Part shown: in pieces, positions 18,544 through 27,752 of the stretch
Position numbering within the stretch: the stretch's first letter is position 1
How the letters are laid out: every line of letters begins with the position of its first letter
Source of the DNA: Azohydromonas australica DSM 1124
GTDB taxonomy: Bacteria > Pseudomonadota > Gammaproteobacteria > Burkholderiales > Burkholderiaceae_C
Length of the DNA: 64,000 bases
Direction: 5' to 3'
Assembly: GCF_000430725.1 (NCBI RefSeq)
Contig: NZ_KE387207.1
Coordinates: 196,577 to 260,576 of the forward strand
The notes under the pieces: generated by a model
What the model was told of the DNA's origin: nothing
The model's database searches: none
The model's input: the letters and a program-made list of their open reading frames with translations, nothing else
Position numbers and translations under genes: made by a program

Positions 18544-20336
18544 AAATCGACCTTCAGCCGCGCCAGCGTCGCGCGCAGCAGCTCGTTGCTGCCGTCGCGC
18601 CCGCGCGCCTCGCGCCACACGCGCAGCGCCTCGTCGCGCCGCCCCAGTGTCCACAGCACCTCGCCCAGGTGCGCGGCGATCTCGATGTCGGGCCGCGCCG
18701 CGTAGGCCTGCTGCAGCAGCCGCAGCGCCTCCTCGGTGCGGCCGAGCCGGAACTCGACCCAGCCCAGGCTGTCGATGATGAACGGGTCTCCGGGCGCCAT
18801 CTCCAGCGCCTTGCTGATGAGCTCGCGCGCCTCGGGCAGCCGCTGGTTGCGCTCGGCCAGCGAGTAGCCCAGCGCGTTGTAGGCATGCTGATGGTCCGGC
18901 TTGAGTGCGATCACCTGGCGCAGCAGGCGCTCCATCTCGTCCAGGCGGTCGAGCTTCTCGGCCGCCATCGCCTGTTCGTACAGCAGGTCCGGATCGGCGC
19001 TGAAGCGCTGGTTGGCGCGCGCCAGCAGCGTGTAGGTCTCGTCCCAGCGCTTGATTTCGCGCAGCCACTGCACCTCGGCCAGCAACTTGGTCCGGGCTTC
19101 TTCCTCACTGCGCTCGGGCAGGGCGTGCAGCAGGGCACGGCCTTCTTCGACGCGCCCCTGGTGCGCCAGCAGCAGCGCGCGGCGCGACTGCACTTCCACC
19201 AGGCGCTGCGGGTCGTCGATGCCGGAGAGCCAGCGCTCGGCCTGCGCCACGTCGCCGCGCTGCTCCGCTGCCTGCGCCAGCAGCAGCTGCGCCTGCGTCA
19301 CGCCGCGCTGGCGGGCCTCGTCGGGCGCTTCCTCTTCGCCTTCCTCGCTGGGATTGGCGCCCTTGTCGCGCACCAGCTCCAGGTAGCGCTGCAGCGCGGC
19401 TTCGGCGCGCGCGCTCTCGCGCAGCTCCAGCCGCAGCGCCCCCAGCATCAGCCACGGCGGCGCCAGCTCGGGCTTGGACTGGGTCACCAACTCCACCTGC
19501 TGCACCGCTTCGCCGTAGCGCTGCATGGCGCCCAGCGTGCGCGCGTAGGCCAGGCGCACGCCCGGCTCGGCCTGCGGCTGCTCCAGGTAGCGGCGCACCA
19601 GGGCGTCGGCCGCGACCTGCTTCGGCAGCAGGTCCAGCGCCAGCAGCGCCGGCGCGGCCGAGTTGGGATCGTCGTTCGCCGCCAGCTGCGCCAGCTCCAG
19701 CGCGCGCTGCGCGTTGCCCGCCAGCAACCAGGCACTGCCCAGCGCCACGCGGCTGACAGTGCGGGTCTCGGGCTTGGCGAGGTAGGGCTTGAGCAGCGTC
19801 TCCAGCAGCTGCGCCGTCTGCTTCGGCTCGTCCTGGCGCTGCAGCAGCCGCGGCAGCGCGGCGATCAGCCCCGGCCGCTCGGCCTCGGGACTGCGCTCCA
19901 GCAGCGTGCGCAGCGGCTCGGCCACCTCGTTGCCGCGGTGCAGCGCCAGTAGCAGCTGCAGCTCGAAGCGCAGCGCATCGCCGGACTGCGGCAGCGCCTG
20001 GCGCCAGGCGCGCGCGGCCTGCAGGGCCTGGTCGCCCGCGCGTCCCTGCAGCGCGATCTCCACGGCGCGGCGGAACAGGCCCTCTTCGCGCGTGCGCCGC
20101 GCGGCGTCAAGAATGATCTGGTAGGCGTCGCCGGCCTGACCGTTGCGCAGTGACAGCTCGCCGTAGAGCAGCTGGTAGAGCAGCGGCGCGTCCAGGGCCG
20201 AGTTCTGAGGCACTTCGGGCGCCAGCGGCGCCTGCGCTTGCGCCGCAAACGCGGCACACAGCGCAGCCGCCACGGCCGCGCGGCGCAGTTGCGCCCGCTG
20301 CGGGCGCGGGAACCATCGCGGGACAAGTCCGGCCAT
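18540..20336 (-). CDS. TPR-repeat protein, exported
   Basis: 598 residues with an N-terminal signal (hydrophobic AAVAAALCAAFAAQAQA), then degenerate tetratricopeptide repeats over most of the length. The clearest units are near the end, for example YNALGYSLAERNQRLPEARE and IDSLGWVEFRLGRTEEALRL. I start at the ATG at 20336, which has aaaggag five bases upstream; a GTG two codons earlier would swallow that site. Homologues commonly precede lolB in Burkholderiales. Probable periplasmic protein-protein scaffold; no defined function. Confidence 0.88.
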   Translation of the reverse strand: MAGLVPRWFPRPQRAQLRRAAVAAALCAAFAAQAQAPLAPEVPQNSALDAPLLYQLLYGELSLRNGQAGDAYQIILDAARRTREEGLFRRAVEIALQGRAGDQALQAARAWRQALPQSGDALRFELQLLLALHRGNEVAEPLRTLLERSPEAERPGLIAALPRLLQRQDEPKQTAQLLETLLKPYLAKPETRTVSRVALGSAWLLAGNAQRALELAQLAANDDPNSAAPALLALDLLPKQVAADALVRRYLEQPQAEPGVRLAYARTLGAMQRYGEAVQQVELVTQSKPELAPPWLMLGALRLELRESARAEAALQRYLELVRDKGANPSEEGEEEAPDEARQRGVTQAQLLLAQAAEQRGDVAQAERWLSGIDDPQRLVEVQSRRALLLAHQGRVEEGRALLHALPERSEEEARTKLLAEVQWLREIKRWDETYTLLARANQRFSADPDLLYEQAMAAEKLDRLDEMERLLRQVIALKPDHQHAYNALGYSLAERNQRLPEARELISKALEMAPGDPFIIDSLGWVEFRLGRTEEALRLLQQAYAARPDIEIAAHLGEVLWTLGRRDEALRVWREARGRDGSNELLRATLARLKVDL

Positions 20337-20426
20337 CAGCACTCCTTTAGCTCACTTTGATTCTAGGTGGCCGGTGTAGTTGCCGTGCCGGCGAGGCCGG
20401 AAACGGCACTGCGGATAATTCAGCCA

Positions 20427-21260
20427 ATGCCTGAATTGCCCGAAGTCGAAGTCACGCGGCGCAGCGTCGCGCCGGTCCTGGAAGGCGCGCTGGTGCGCGC
20501 CGTGCGCGTGGGGGCCGCGCTGCGCTGGCCCTTGGGAGCGGACCCCGCCTCGCTCGTGGGCCTGCGCATCGGCGCGCTGCTGCGGCGCGGCAAGTACTTG
20601 TGGCTGCCGCTGCTGGGTAAGGACGGCGCGCCGCAGGGCGGGCTGCTGCTGCACCTGGGCATGTCGGGCTCGCTGGCGCTGCTGCGGGAGCCCGGCCCAC
20701 CCGGCAAGCACGAGCATTTCGACTTGGTCACCGACGCCGGCACGTTGCGGCTGACCGATCCGCGCCGCTTCGGCGCCGTGGTCTGGTCACCGGCGCTGGA
20801 CCAGGGCATGGCTGAGCGGCTGCTGGCGCGGCTGGGCCACGAGCCTTTCGACCCGGCGCTCACGCCGGCGCTGCTGCACCAGGGCCTGCAGCGCCGGCGC
20901 GTGCCGGTCAAGGCGGCGCTGCTGGCCGGCGACATCGTGGTGGGCGCCGGGAACATCTACGCCTGCGAGGCGCTGTACGAGGCCGGCATCGATCCGCGCG
21001 CCCCGGCCAACACGCTGAGCCTGGCGCGCTGCGAGCGGCTGCTGCAGGCGCTGCGGGCCACGCTGGCGCGCGCGCTGGACCTGGGTGGCTCCACGCTGCG
21101 CGACTTCCGCGACGCGCACGGCATGAGCGGCGCGTTCCAGGACCAGGCCGGCGTCTACGGCCGCGAAGGCCAGGACTGCCGCCGCTGCGGCACCGCCGTG
21201 CAGCGCCTGGTGCAGGGCCAGCGTTCCACCTTTTTCTGTCCAAGGTGTCAGCGGCGGTGA
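20427..21260 (+). CDS. mutM: Formamidopyrimidine-DNA glycosylase
   Basis: Base-excision repair enzyme for 8-oxoguanine and FaPy, a bifunctional glycosylase/lyase. The mature N terminus PELPEVEVTRR fixes the start at 20427, since Pro2 is the nucleophile and Glu3 the acid; the upstream open frame is ignored. Other parts are HLGMSGSL, the helix-two-turn-helix GAGNIYACEALYEAGIDPRA, and the C-terminal zinc finger CRRC...CPRC. 277 residues. It lies near mutY, its functional partner in the GO system. Confidence 0.97.
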   Translation: MPELPEVEVTRRSVAPVLEGALVRAVRVGAALRWPLGADPASLVGLRIGALLRRGKYLWLPLLGKDGAPQGGLLLHLGMSGSLALLREPGPPGKHEHFDLVTDAGTLRLTDPRRFGAVVWSPALDQGMAERLLARLGHEPFDPALTPALLHQGLQRRRVPVKAALLAGDIVVGAGNIYACEALYEAGIDPRAPANTLSLARCERLLQALRATLARALDLGGSTLRDFRDAHGMSGAFQDQAGVYGREGQDCRRCGTAVQRLVQGQRSTFFCPRCQRR

Positions 21261-21372
21261 ATTTCCGCAGGGCGTTCCGGTTTCATGTCAGCAGTTGTTC
21301 ACCTTACCCTTGTCCAAGGGGGTACTGGTCCAAAATCCAGTCCTGCTCCTTGCTTGGCCCGCCGGCTTGCAC

Positions 21373-22428
21373 ATGCCCCAGAACTTTCTAGTCCCTTCGA
21401 CCGAGGCCCTGCCGTGGCCCCGGCCGCCGGGCTGTCCGGCCGACGAGCTGACCCAGGTCCTGGGCGAGCACGATCTGGTGGACGAAGACTGCGCCGAGCT
21501 GATCGAGCTGCTGCGCAGCCGCCGCCAGAGCGGCCAACCGCTGCACGCGCCGGCCCGTGCGCTGGCGCAGCGCCTGGCACTGCTGCAGGGCGAGCGCCGC
21601 GCGCTGCTCGACGCGCAACTGGCCGAGCTGCGCAGCCTGCAGGACCGCAGCGCGGCGCGGCTACAGGGGTTGCAGCAGCGCGTGAACCAGGAAGCCGTGC
21701 GCCTGCAGGACTGCTGCGCGCAGCTCGACGTGCTGCGCGCCGTGCATGCGCGCATGGCGCAGGAGCTGCTGGCCGGACTGCACGTGCAGACGGTGCACTC
21801 CGAGCTGCGCCGCATGCGCGAGGAGTCCGGCAACGCGTGGCAGCGGCCCGCGCGGCTGGGGCGCTGCTTCGCCGCGCTGAGCGAGCGGCTGCACCTGCGC
21901 CTGTCGCTGGCGCAGCGCCGCTGCGAGGAAATCCATGGCGTGATGGCCGCGGGCTACGCGCAGATCAGCGCCGCCTACGGCCTGGCGCTGGCAGCCGAGG
22001 CGCCGCCGCCGATGCAGCCCGTCATCGACGAGCTGACCGTGCTCAGCGGCGCCTACGCGCGCCACATGGGCCTGGGCAACCTGTTGCGGCTGGTGCGCCC
22101 GGATGTCCAGACCCGGCTGCTGCGGCAGCTGCAGTCGCGCCTGGTGCGGCTCTTCCACGGCGCCACGACCGAGCTGGAGCAGTGGAGCCACGCGCTGTGG
22201 ACGCCGGCGCAGCTTCGGCTGGAGCAGTCGCGCGACCGGCTGCAGCACCGCCACGACGCGGTGCAGCGCGTGCACCTGGCCGCCGAGGAGCTGCAGCAGC
22301 GCATCGGCGAGCTGGAGGCGCAGGAGCTGCTGGAGCGGGAAAGCTTCGGCCACGCGCAGCGCCTGCTGGCGCGCCTGGAAGGTGAAGACCACGACGACCG
22401 TCCCCAACTGCAGGTGCGTGTCGCCTGA
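21373..22428 (+). CDS. Coiled-coil protein resembling the stalk of a dynamin-like protein, GTPase absent
   Basis: 351 residues from the ATG at 21373 (an upstream TTG at 21295 is possible; no clear ribosome-binding site decides). The whole chain is helical and charged, with no membrane span or signal. In Burkholderiales the gene between mutM and mutY is usually annotated as a dynamin-family protein. The C-terminal third here (ATTELEQWSHAL, then QLRLEQSRDRLQHRHDAVQR, then AAEELQQRIGELEAQE) matches my memory of the stalk of those proteins. I find no P-loop (GxxxxGKS/T), no DxxG and no N/TKxD, so the GTPase domain is missing. It may be a lineage-specific truncation kept for its stalk, or an unrelated coiled-coil protein. 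Composition matches the neighbours, and the frame has no internal stop. Confidence 0.6.
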   Translation: MPQNFLVPSTEALPWPRPPGCPADELTQVLGEHDLVDEDCAELIELLRSRRQSGQPLHAPARALAQRLALLQGERRALLDAQLAELRSLQDRSAARLQGLQQRVNQEAVRLQDCCAQLDVLRAVHARMAQELLAGLHVQTVHSELRRMREESGNAWQRPARLGRCFAALSERLHLRLSLAQRRCEEIHGVMAAGYAQISAAYGLALAAEAPPPMQPVIDELTVLSGAYARHMGLGNLLRLVRPDVQTRLLRQLQSRLVRLFHGATTELEQWSHALWTPAQLRLEQSRDRLQHRHDAVQRVHLAAEELQQRIGELEAQELLERESFGHAQRLLARLEGEDHDDRPQLQVRVA

Positions 22429-22453
22429 CCCCTGAACTTTTCTTCTCTTCCTG

Positions 22454-23533
22454 ATGCGAACCGAGGATTTCACCGGCGGCGAGGCCGCCCCCCTGACGCT
22501 GTCCGAGCGCGTCATCGCCTGGCAGCGCACGCATGGACGCCACGGCCTGCCCTGGCAGGGCACTCGCGACCCGTACCGCGTGTGGCTGTCGGAAATCATG
22601 CTGCAGCAGACGCAGGTCTCCACCGTGCTCGCGTACTACGAGCGCTTCCTGGCGCGCTTCCCGGACGTGGCCACGCTGGCCGCCGCGCCGCTGGACGACG
22701 TGCTGGCGCTGTGGAGCGGCCTGGGCTACTACAGCCGCGCACGCAACCTGCACCGCTGCGCGCAAGCCGTGATGGAGCGGCACGGCGGACGCTTCCCGCC
22801 CAGCAGCGAGGCGCTGGCGGCGCTGCCGGGCATCGGCCGCTCCACGGCCGCGGCGATCGCCGCCTTCTGCTTCGGCGAGCGCGCCGCCATCCTGGACGGC
22901 AACGTCAAGCGCGTGCTCACGCGCGCGCTGGGCTTCGAGCAGGATCTCTCGCAGGCCAGTGCGGAGCGCGAGCTCTGGGCCCAGGCGACGGCGCTGCTGC
23001 CGCGCCAGGGCATCGAGACCTACACGCAGGGCCTGATGGACCTGGGCGCGACCGTGTGCACGCTGCGCCGGCCGAGCTGCCTGCTGTGCCCGCTGCAGCA
23101 CGGCTGCGTCGGACGCGAGCAGGGCGACCCCACGCGCTACCCCGTCAAGACGCGGCGCCTGACGCGCGGCCGGCGCCGCCACGCGCTGCTGTGGCTGCGC
23201 CAGGGCGACCGGCTGTGGCTGACGCAGCGGCCGGACAGCGGCGTGTGGGCCTCGCTGTGGAGCCTGCCGGAGTACGAGAACGTGGACGGGCTGGTGGATC
23301 GCCTGTCCGTGCTGCCCGGCGAGGCCGAGCTGCTGCCCGCCGTGGAGCACGCGCTGACGCACTTCGACTGGACGCTGCAGCCCTGGCGCCTGGAGCTGCC
23401 GGCCGGCGATGAGTCCGCACGCGCCGCCGCCGAGGCGCTGCTGCCGCCCGGGCGCTGGGTGACGCTGGAAGAGGCGCTCCAGATGGGGCTGCCGGCGCCG
23501 GTGCGGCGGCTGCTGGAGCGGGAAGGGGGCTGA
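22454..23533 (+). CDS. mutY: A/G-specific adenine glycosylase
   Basis: Removes A mispaired with 8-oxoG. The N-terminal HhH-GPD domain shows LPWQGTRDPYRVWLSEIMLQ, then LPGIGRSTAAAIAAF and the catalytic Asp in AILDGNVKRVLTRALG. The [4Fe-4S] cysteines follow the family pattern CTLRRPSCLLCPLQHGC (Cx6Cx2Cx5C). A C-terminal NUDIX-like 8-oxoG recognition domain starts near RRRHALLWLRQGDRLWL. 359 residues. Confidence 0.97.
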   Translation: MRTEDFTGGEAAPLTLSERVIAWQRTHGRHGLPWQGTRDPYRVWLSEIMLQQTQVSTVLAYYERFLARFPDVATLAAAPLDDVLALWSGLGYYSRARNLHRCAQAVMERHGGRFPPSSEALAALPGIGRSTAAAIAAFCFGERAAILDGNVKRVLTRALGFEQDLSQASAERELWAQATALLPRQGIETYTQGLMDLGATVCTLRRPSCLLCPLQHGCVGREQGDPTRYPVKTRRLTRGRRRHALLWLRQGDRLWLTQRPDSGVWASLWSLPEYENVDGLVDRLSVLPGEAELLPAVEHALTHFDWTLQPWRLELPAGDESARAAAEALLPPGRWVTLEEALQMGLPAPVRRLLEREGG

Positions 23534-23546
23534 GGCCCCGCTGGGC

Positions 23547-24221
23547 TCAGCCCGTCACCAGCCCCCGCTGGCGCAGCACGTCGTCCACCAGGCGCAGCCG
23601 CATCAGCGGGTCGGGCTGCAGCATCAGCTTGTGGCGGGCGCTCAGCGGCAGCGGCAGCAACTCGCACCAGCGGTTGGCGACCCAGCCCGCGTCGTCCAGC
23701 CGCGGTGCGCCCTCGCACAGCTGCACGCCCTCGGCGTCCAGCGCCTTGAGCGCCTGGCCCAGCGCGTCGGCCACGCCCTGGAACTCCGCGCCCGGCGGCA
23801 GCACCGGGTCGTCGGGCAGGAAGCGCACCTCGGCCGTCCACAGCCCGTCGGCTTCCTGCTTCGGCGTGTCGAAGGTGAAGCGCCGCGTGCCCGTGCAGCG
23901 CAGCAGCAGGATGCCCGGCTGCGGCGCGTCCACGTCGTCCACCCGGGCCAGCACGCCGGCGTGCTCGAACTGCTCCGGCGCGGCGCCGGGGCGGCGCACC
24001 TCCGTGCCCTCGCGCAGGCACACCACGCCGAAGCCGCCGCCGCTGCGCAGGCACTCGCCTGCCATGTCCAGGTAGCGCGCCTCGAAGATCTTCAAAGGCA
24101 GCAGCCCGCCGGGGTAGAGCACCGTCTGCAGCGGGAACAGCGGCAGCGTGGCCGTCTCGGCCGTGGTGAAGGAGGTTGCCGCGCCGCCGGCGGCATTCCC
24201 CGGAGCCGGCGCCGCGCTCAT
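23547..24221 (-). CDS. LON peptidase substrate-binding-domain protein
   Basis: 224-residue cytoplasmic protein consisting only of the PUA-like N-terminal domain of Lon (LPLFPLQTVLYPGGLLPLKI, FEARYLDMAGECL, GFGVVCLREG). There is no AAA+ or protease domain, as usual for the stand-alone family of unknown role. Its start overlaps the rapZ stop (ATGA), placing it last in the nadK-recN-rapZ run. Confidence 0.9.
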   Translation of the reverse strand: MSAAPAPGNAAGGAATSFTTAETATLPLFPLQTVLYPGGLLPLKIFEARYLDMAGECLRSGGGFGVVCLREGTEVRRPGAAPEQFEHAGVLARVDDVDAPQPGILLLRCTGTRRFTFDTPKQEADGLWTAEVRFLPDDPVLPPGAEFQGVADALGQALKALDAEGVQLCEGAPRLDDAGWVANRWCELLPLPLSARHKLMLQPDPLMRLRLVDDVLRQRGLVTG

Positions 24222-25117
24222 GCCGCCGAATCGAGCTCGCGATGGCGGCGCAGCACCGCGCCGTGGCCGGCGAAGCGCTGGGCCAGCGATTCCACCAGGT
24301 ACACCGAGCGGTGCTGGCCGCCGGTGCAGCCGATGGCCACCGTGAGGTAGCTGCGCTGGTCGTCCTCGAAGGCGGGCAGCCAGCGCCGCAGGAAGGCTTC
24401 GATCTGTTCCAGCATGTCGGTGGCCTCCGGTTGCGCGCGCAGGTAGTCGGCCACGGGCGCGTCGCGCCCGCTCAGCGGCCGAAGCTCGCGGATGTAGTAC
24501 GGGTTGGGCAGCACGCGCACGTCGAACACGAAATCCGCGTCCAGCGGCACGCCATGCTTGAAGGCAAAGGACTCGAACACCAGCGTCAGCGCCCCCGGGC
24601 GCGCGCCCACGAGGTCGCGGATCCAGCTGCGCAGCACCGCCGGGCGCAGCTCGCTGGTGTCGATGACGGTGGACACCTCGCGCAGCCCGGCCAGCAGCTC
24701 GCGCTCCATCTCGATGGCTTCCACCAGCGCCGGCTGCGCCAGGCCGCTGTCGGCGGCGCGCTTGGTCAGCGGGTGCGGGCGGCGCGTCTCGGAGAAGCGC
24801 CGCAGCAGCGCGTTGGTGGTGGCGTCCAGGAACAGCGGGCGCACCAGCACGCCCTCGCTGCGCAGCTGCGGCAGCATCGGCACCAGCCGCGGCAGCGAGC
24901 CGGCGGTGCGCACGTCCACGGCGATGGCTACCTGCCGGTCGCGCTCGGCGGACTCCAGCCGCAGGAAGGCGGGCAGCAGCTCCGGCGGCAGGTTGTCCAC
25001 GCAGAAGTAGCCCGCGTCCTCCAGCGCATGCAGCGCCACGGACTTGCCCGAGCCGGAGATGCCGGTGACGAGCACCACCTCGCGCAGGGGCAGCGCCGAG
25101 TGCAGGTCTTCGCTCAT
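24218..25117 (-). CDS. rapZ: RNase adapter/nucleotide-binding protein RapZ
   Basis: 299-residue protein with Walker A GISGSGKSVALHALEDAGY and the conserved FCVDNLPPELL. The C-terminal domain contains the hallmark blocks SFAFKHGVPLDADFVFDVR and IGCTGGQHRSVYLVE. In enteric bacteria it guides RNase E to the GlmZ sRNA; whether that applies here is unknown. The start is fixed by ATGA overlap with recN. Confidence 0.95.
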   Translation of the reverse strand: MSEDLHSALPLREVVLVTGISGSGKSVALHALEDAGYFCVDNLPPELLPAFLRLESAERDRQVAIAVDVRTAGSLPRLVPMLPQLRSEGVLVRPLFLDATTNALLRRFSETRRPHPLTKRAADSGLAQPALVEAIEMERELLAGLREVSTVIDTSELRPAVLRSWIRDLVGARPGALTLVFESFAFKHGVPLDADFVFDVRVLPNPYYIRELRPLSGRDAPVADYLRAQPEATDMLEQIEAFLRRWLPAFEDDQRSYLTVAIGCTGGQHRSVYLVESLAQRFAGHGAVLRRHRELDSAA

Positions 25118-26808
25118 CGCGGCTTCGCCCTTTCGCGGGCCGGGGGCACTGCCGCGGCGGCCTCGTCCAGCAAGGCCTGGGCGTGCGCCAGGCTGGTCCC
25201 GGCCAGGCGTTCGCCGCCCAGCATGCGCGCCACCTCGGCCACGCGCGCCTCGCCCGCGACGGGCTGCACGTCGCTGAGCGTGACGCCCTTGCGCTCGGCC
25301 TTGCTGACCACGAAGTGGTGGTCGGCGCAGGCCGCCACCTGGGCCAGGTGCGTCACGGCCAGCACTTGGCGCTCGCGGCCGAGCTGCTTCATGAGCCGGC
25401 CCACGGCATCGCCCACCGCGCCGCCGACGCCGGCGTCGATCTCGTCGAAGATCAGCGTGGCCGCGCCTGCGTTCTGCTCGCGCGCCGTGGTCACGGCGAT
25501 CGCCAGCGCCAGGCGCGAGAGTTCGCCGCCGGAGGCCACCTTGGCCAGCGGGCGCGGCGAGCTGCCGGCGTGGCCCGCCACGCGCAGCTCCACCGACTCC
25601 AGCCCGAAGGCCTGCGGCTGCTCCTGCGGCAGCAGCGCCACCTCGAAGCGGCCGCCGGCCATGCCCAGGGTCTGCATCGCCTGCGTCACGCGCTGGCCGA
25701 GCTGCGGCGCAGCGGCGCGGCGCAGCGCGCTCACGCGCTGGGCCTCGGCGCGCCAGGCGTCCAGCGCCTTCTTGACGGCGGCTTCGAGCGCGTCGAGGTC
25801 GGTGGCGGCGTCCAGGGCCTTCAATTCGGCACGCCACTGCGCCAGCAGCGCGGGCAGCTCCACGGGCGGGCGCCGGTAGCGCCGCGCCAGCGATACCCAG
25901 GCCGACAGCCGCTCGTCGAGTTCCTGCAGCCGCTCGGGCTCCAGCTCGGCGTGGCCGAGGTAGGCGTTGAGGCTGTGAGCGGCGTCGCGCAGCTGCACCT
26001 GCGCGGCCTGCAGCACCTCCACCACCGGCTCCAGCCGCGCGTCGAAGCGCGTCACGTCCGACAGCGCGTCGATGGCGCGGGCGGTGAGCGCGTCGGCGCA
26101 AGGTTCGGCTTCGGACACCGCGTCCAGCGCCGTGCGTGCCGCCGCCAGCAGCGACTGCGCGTGCGACAGCCGCTCGTGCTCCGCGTTGAGCGGCTCCCAC
26201 TCGTCCTCGCCGGGCTTGAGCTTGTCGATTTCGCCGATCTGCCACGCCAGCCGCTCGCGCTCGCGCTCCAGGCTGTCCTGGCGGCTGCGCGCGTCCTGCA
26301 GCGTCTGCGTCGCCTCGCGCCAGCGCGAGAAGAAGGCGGCGAGCGGGGCGCCGTCCACGCCCGCCTGGGCGTCGAGCAGGCTGCGCACGGCCGCGGCGCG
26401 CGTGAGGCTCTGCCAGGCGTGCTGGCCGTGGATGTCGAGCAGGAACTCCGCCGCCTCGCGCAGCTGCGCCACCGTGGCGACGCTGCCGTTGATCCACGCC
26501 CGGCTCTTGCCCTGGGCGTCGATGGCGCGGCGCAGCAGCAGCGTGGCGCCCTCGTGGTCGAAGCCGGCTTCCTCCAGCCAGGGCGCCAGCGCCGCGGGCG
26601 CGTCGAACTCGGCGGTGATCTCCGCGCGCGAGGCGCCCTCGCGCACCACGCCGGCGTCGCTGCGGCTGCCCAGCGCCAGCTGCAGCGCGTCGATCAGGAT
26701 GGACTTGCCCGCGCCGGTCTCGCCGGTGAGCACGGAAAAGCCGGCGTCGAAGTCCACCTCCAGCGCGGCCACGATCACGAAGTCGCGCAGCACCAGGCGA
26801 CGCAGCAT
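25114..26808 (-). CDS. recN: DNA repair protein RecN
   Basis: SMC-like ATPase for double-strand-break repair, 564 residues. Walker A in LTGETGAGKSILIDALQLAL, a long coiled-coil middle, a signature region VASGGELSRLALAIA and Walker B TLIFDEIDAGVGGAVGDAVG. The start shares one base with the nadK stop (TGATG). Confidence 0.96.
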   Translation of the reverse strand: MLRRLVLRDFVIVAALEVDFDAGFSVLTGETGAGKSILIDALQLALGSRSDAGVVREGASRAEITAEFDAPAALAPWLEEAGFDHEGATLLLRRAIDAQGKSRAWINGSVATVAQLREAAEFLLDIHGQHAWQSLTRAAAVRSLLDAQAGVDGAPLAAFFSRWREATQTLQDARSRQDSLERERERLAWQIGEIDKLKPGEDEWEPLNAEHERLSHAQSLLAAARTALDAVSEAEPCADALTARAIDALSDVTRFDARLEPVVEVLQAAQVQLRDAAHSLNAYLGHAELEPERLQELDERLSAWVSLARRYRRPPVELPALLAQWRAELKALDAATDLDALEAAVKKALDAWRAEAQRVSALRRAAAPQLGQRVTQAMQTLGMAGGRFEVALLPQEQPQAFGLESVELRVAGHAGSSPRPLAKVASGGELSRLALAIAVTTAREQNAGAATLIFDEIDAGVGGAVGDAVGRLMKQLGRERQVLAVTHLAQVAACADHHFVVSKAERKGVTLSDVQPVAGEARVAEVARMLGGERLAGTSLAHAQALLDEAAAAVPPARERAKPR

Positions 26809-27683
26809 CAGACCACTCCCTCGTACCAGCGCAGCTTGCGCCGCAGCGTCGCGTAATAGCTCCAGCCCACCGGGTGCAGGAAGCGCACCTTGTGCGCCGA
26901 GCGCTGCATGCGGACCTGGTCGCCGATGTGCAGGCTGGCCAGGCTCTGCATGTCGAAATTGGCCGAGGCGTCGCGCCCGGCGACGATCTCGATGCGCATC
27001 TCGCCCTGGTCGGGCAGCACGATGGGGCGGTTCGAGAGCGTGTGCGAGGCGATGGGCACCAGCACCCAGCCGCCGATGCTCGGGTGCAGGATCGGCCCGC
27101 CGGCGGAGAGCGCGTAGGCGGTGGAGCCCGTGGGCGTGGCGATGACGAGGCCGTCGGCGCGGATGTTGGCGATGAACTCGTCGCCGATGCGCACGCTGAG
27201 CTCCACCATCGAGGCCGTGGCGCCGCGGCTGACCACCACGTCGTTGAGCGACAGGCCCTCGAAGATGCACTCGTCGTTGCGCCAGATGCCGCCTTCGAGC
27301 ATGGAGCGGTGCTCCTCCTCGTAGTCGCCGGCCATCATGGACGCCAGCGCCTCGCGGAAGTGGCCGATGGGCACGTCGGTGATGAAGCCCAGGCGGCCCT
27401 GGTTGATGCCCACCAGCGGCAGGTTGTGGCGGGCCAGCTCGCGCGCGATGCCCAGCATCGTGCCGTCGCCGCCCAGCACCACGGCGACGTCGCAGCAGCC
27501 GTTGAATTCGGTGGCGTCGAGGATGGGGTAGCCGGTCAGGCCGGTGCTCTGCGCCGTGTGGCGCTCCAGCGAAACCTGCAGTCCCTGCTTGACCAGGAAC
27601 TGCGCCACCTCCTCCAGCACGGAGCCGATGCCGTGCGCCTGGTACTTGCCCACTAAAGCGGCATGACGAAAGGGGGTCGGCAT
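26808..27683 (-). CDS. nadK: NAD kinase
   Basis: Phosphorylates NAD to NADP. 291 residues from MPTPFRHAALVGKYQ; the frame continues upstream, but that ATG matches the family start. The diagnostic GGDGTML lies in VVLGGDGTMLGIARELARH, and the conserved GSTAYALSAGGPI supports it. Divergent from hrcA with a 69-base gap that must hold both promoters. Confidence 0.96.
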   Translation of the reverse strand: MPTPFRHAALVGKYQAHGIGSVLEEVAQFLVKQGLQVSLERHTAQSTGLTGYPILDATEFNGCCDVAVVLGGDGTMLGIARELARHNLPLVGINQGRLGFITDVPIGHFREALASMMAGDYEEEHRSMLEGGIWRNDECIFEGLSLNDVVVSRGATASMVELSVRIGDEFIANIRADGLVIATPTGSTAYALSAGGPILHPSIGGWVLVPIASHTLSNRPIVLPDQGEMRIEIVAGRDASANFDMQSLASLHIGDQVRMQRSAHKVRFLHPVGWSYYATLRRKLRWYEGVV

Positions 27684-27752
27684 GCGGGGGATTACACCAC
27701 AGCCCCCCTTGCGTGAAGGATGGCGCAGCCTCATCTCCGTAGAATGAAAAGC

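Noticed and set aside
24218..26497. Apparent 759-codon minus-strand fusion of rapZ with an upstream segment
   Set aside because: The upstream part is only an open frame across recN in another phase. rapZ has its own ATG with ATGA overlap at the recN stop.
27684..27752. CIRCE operator upstream of hrcA
   Set aside because: No TTAGCACTC-N9-GAGTGCTAA-like inverted repeat could be found in the gap.
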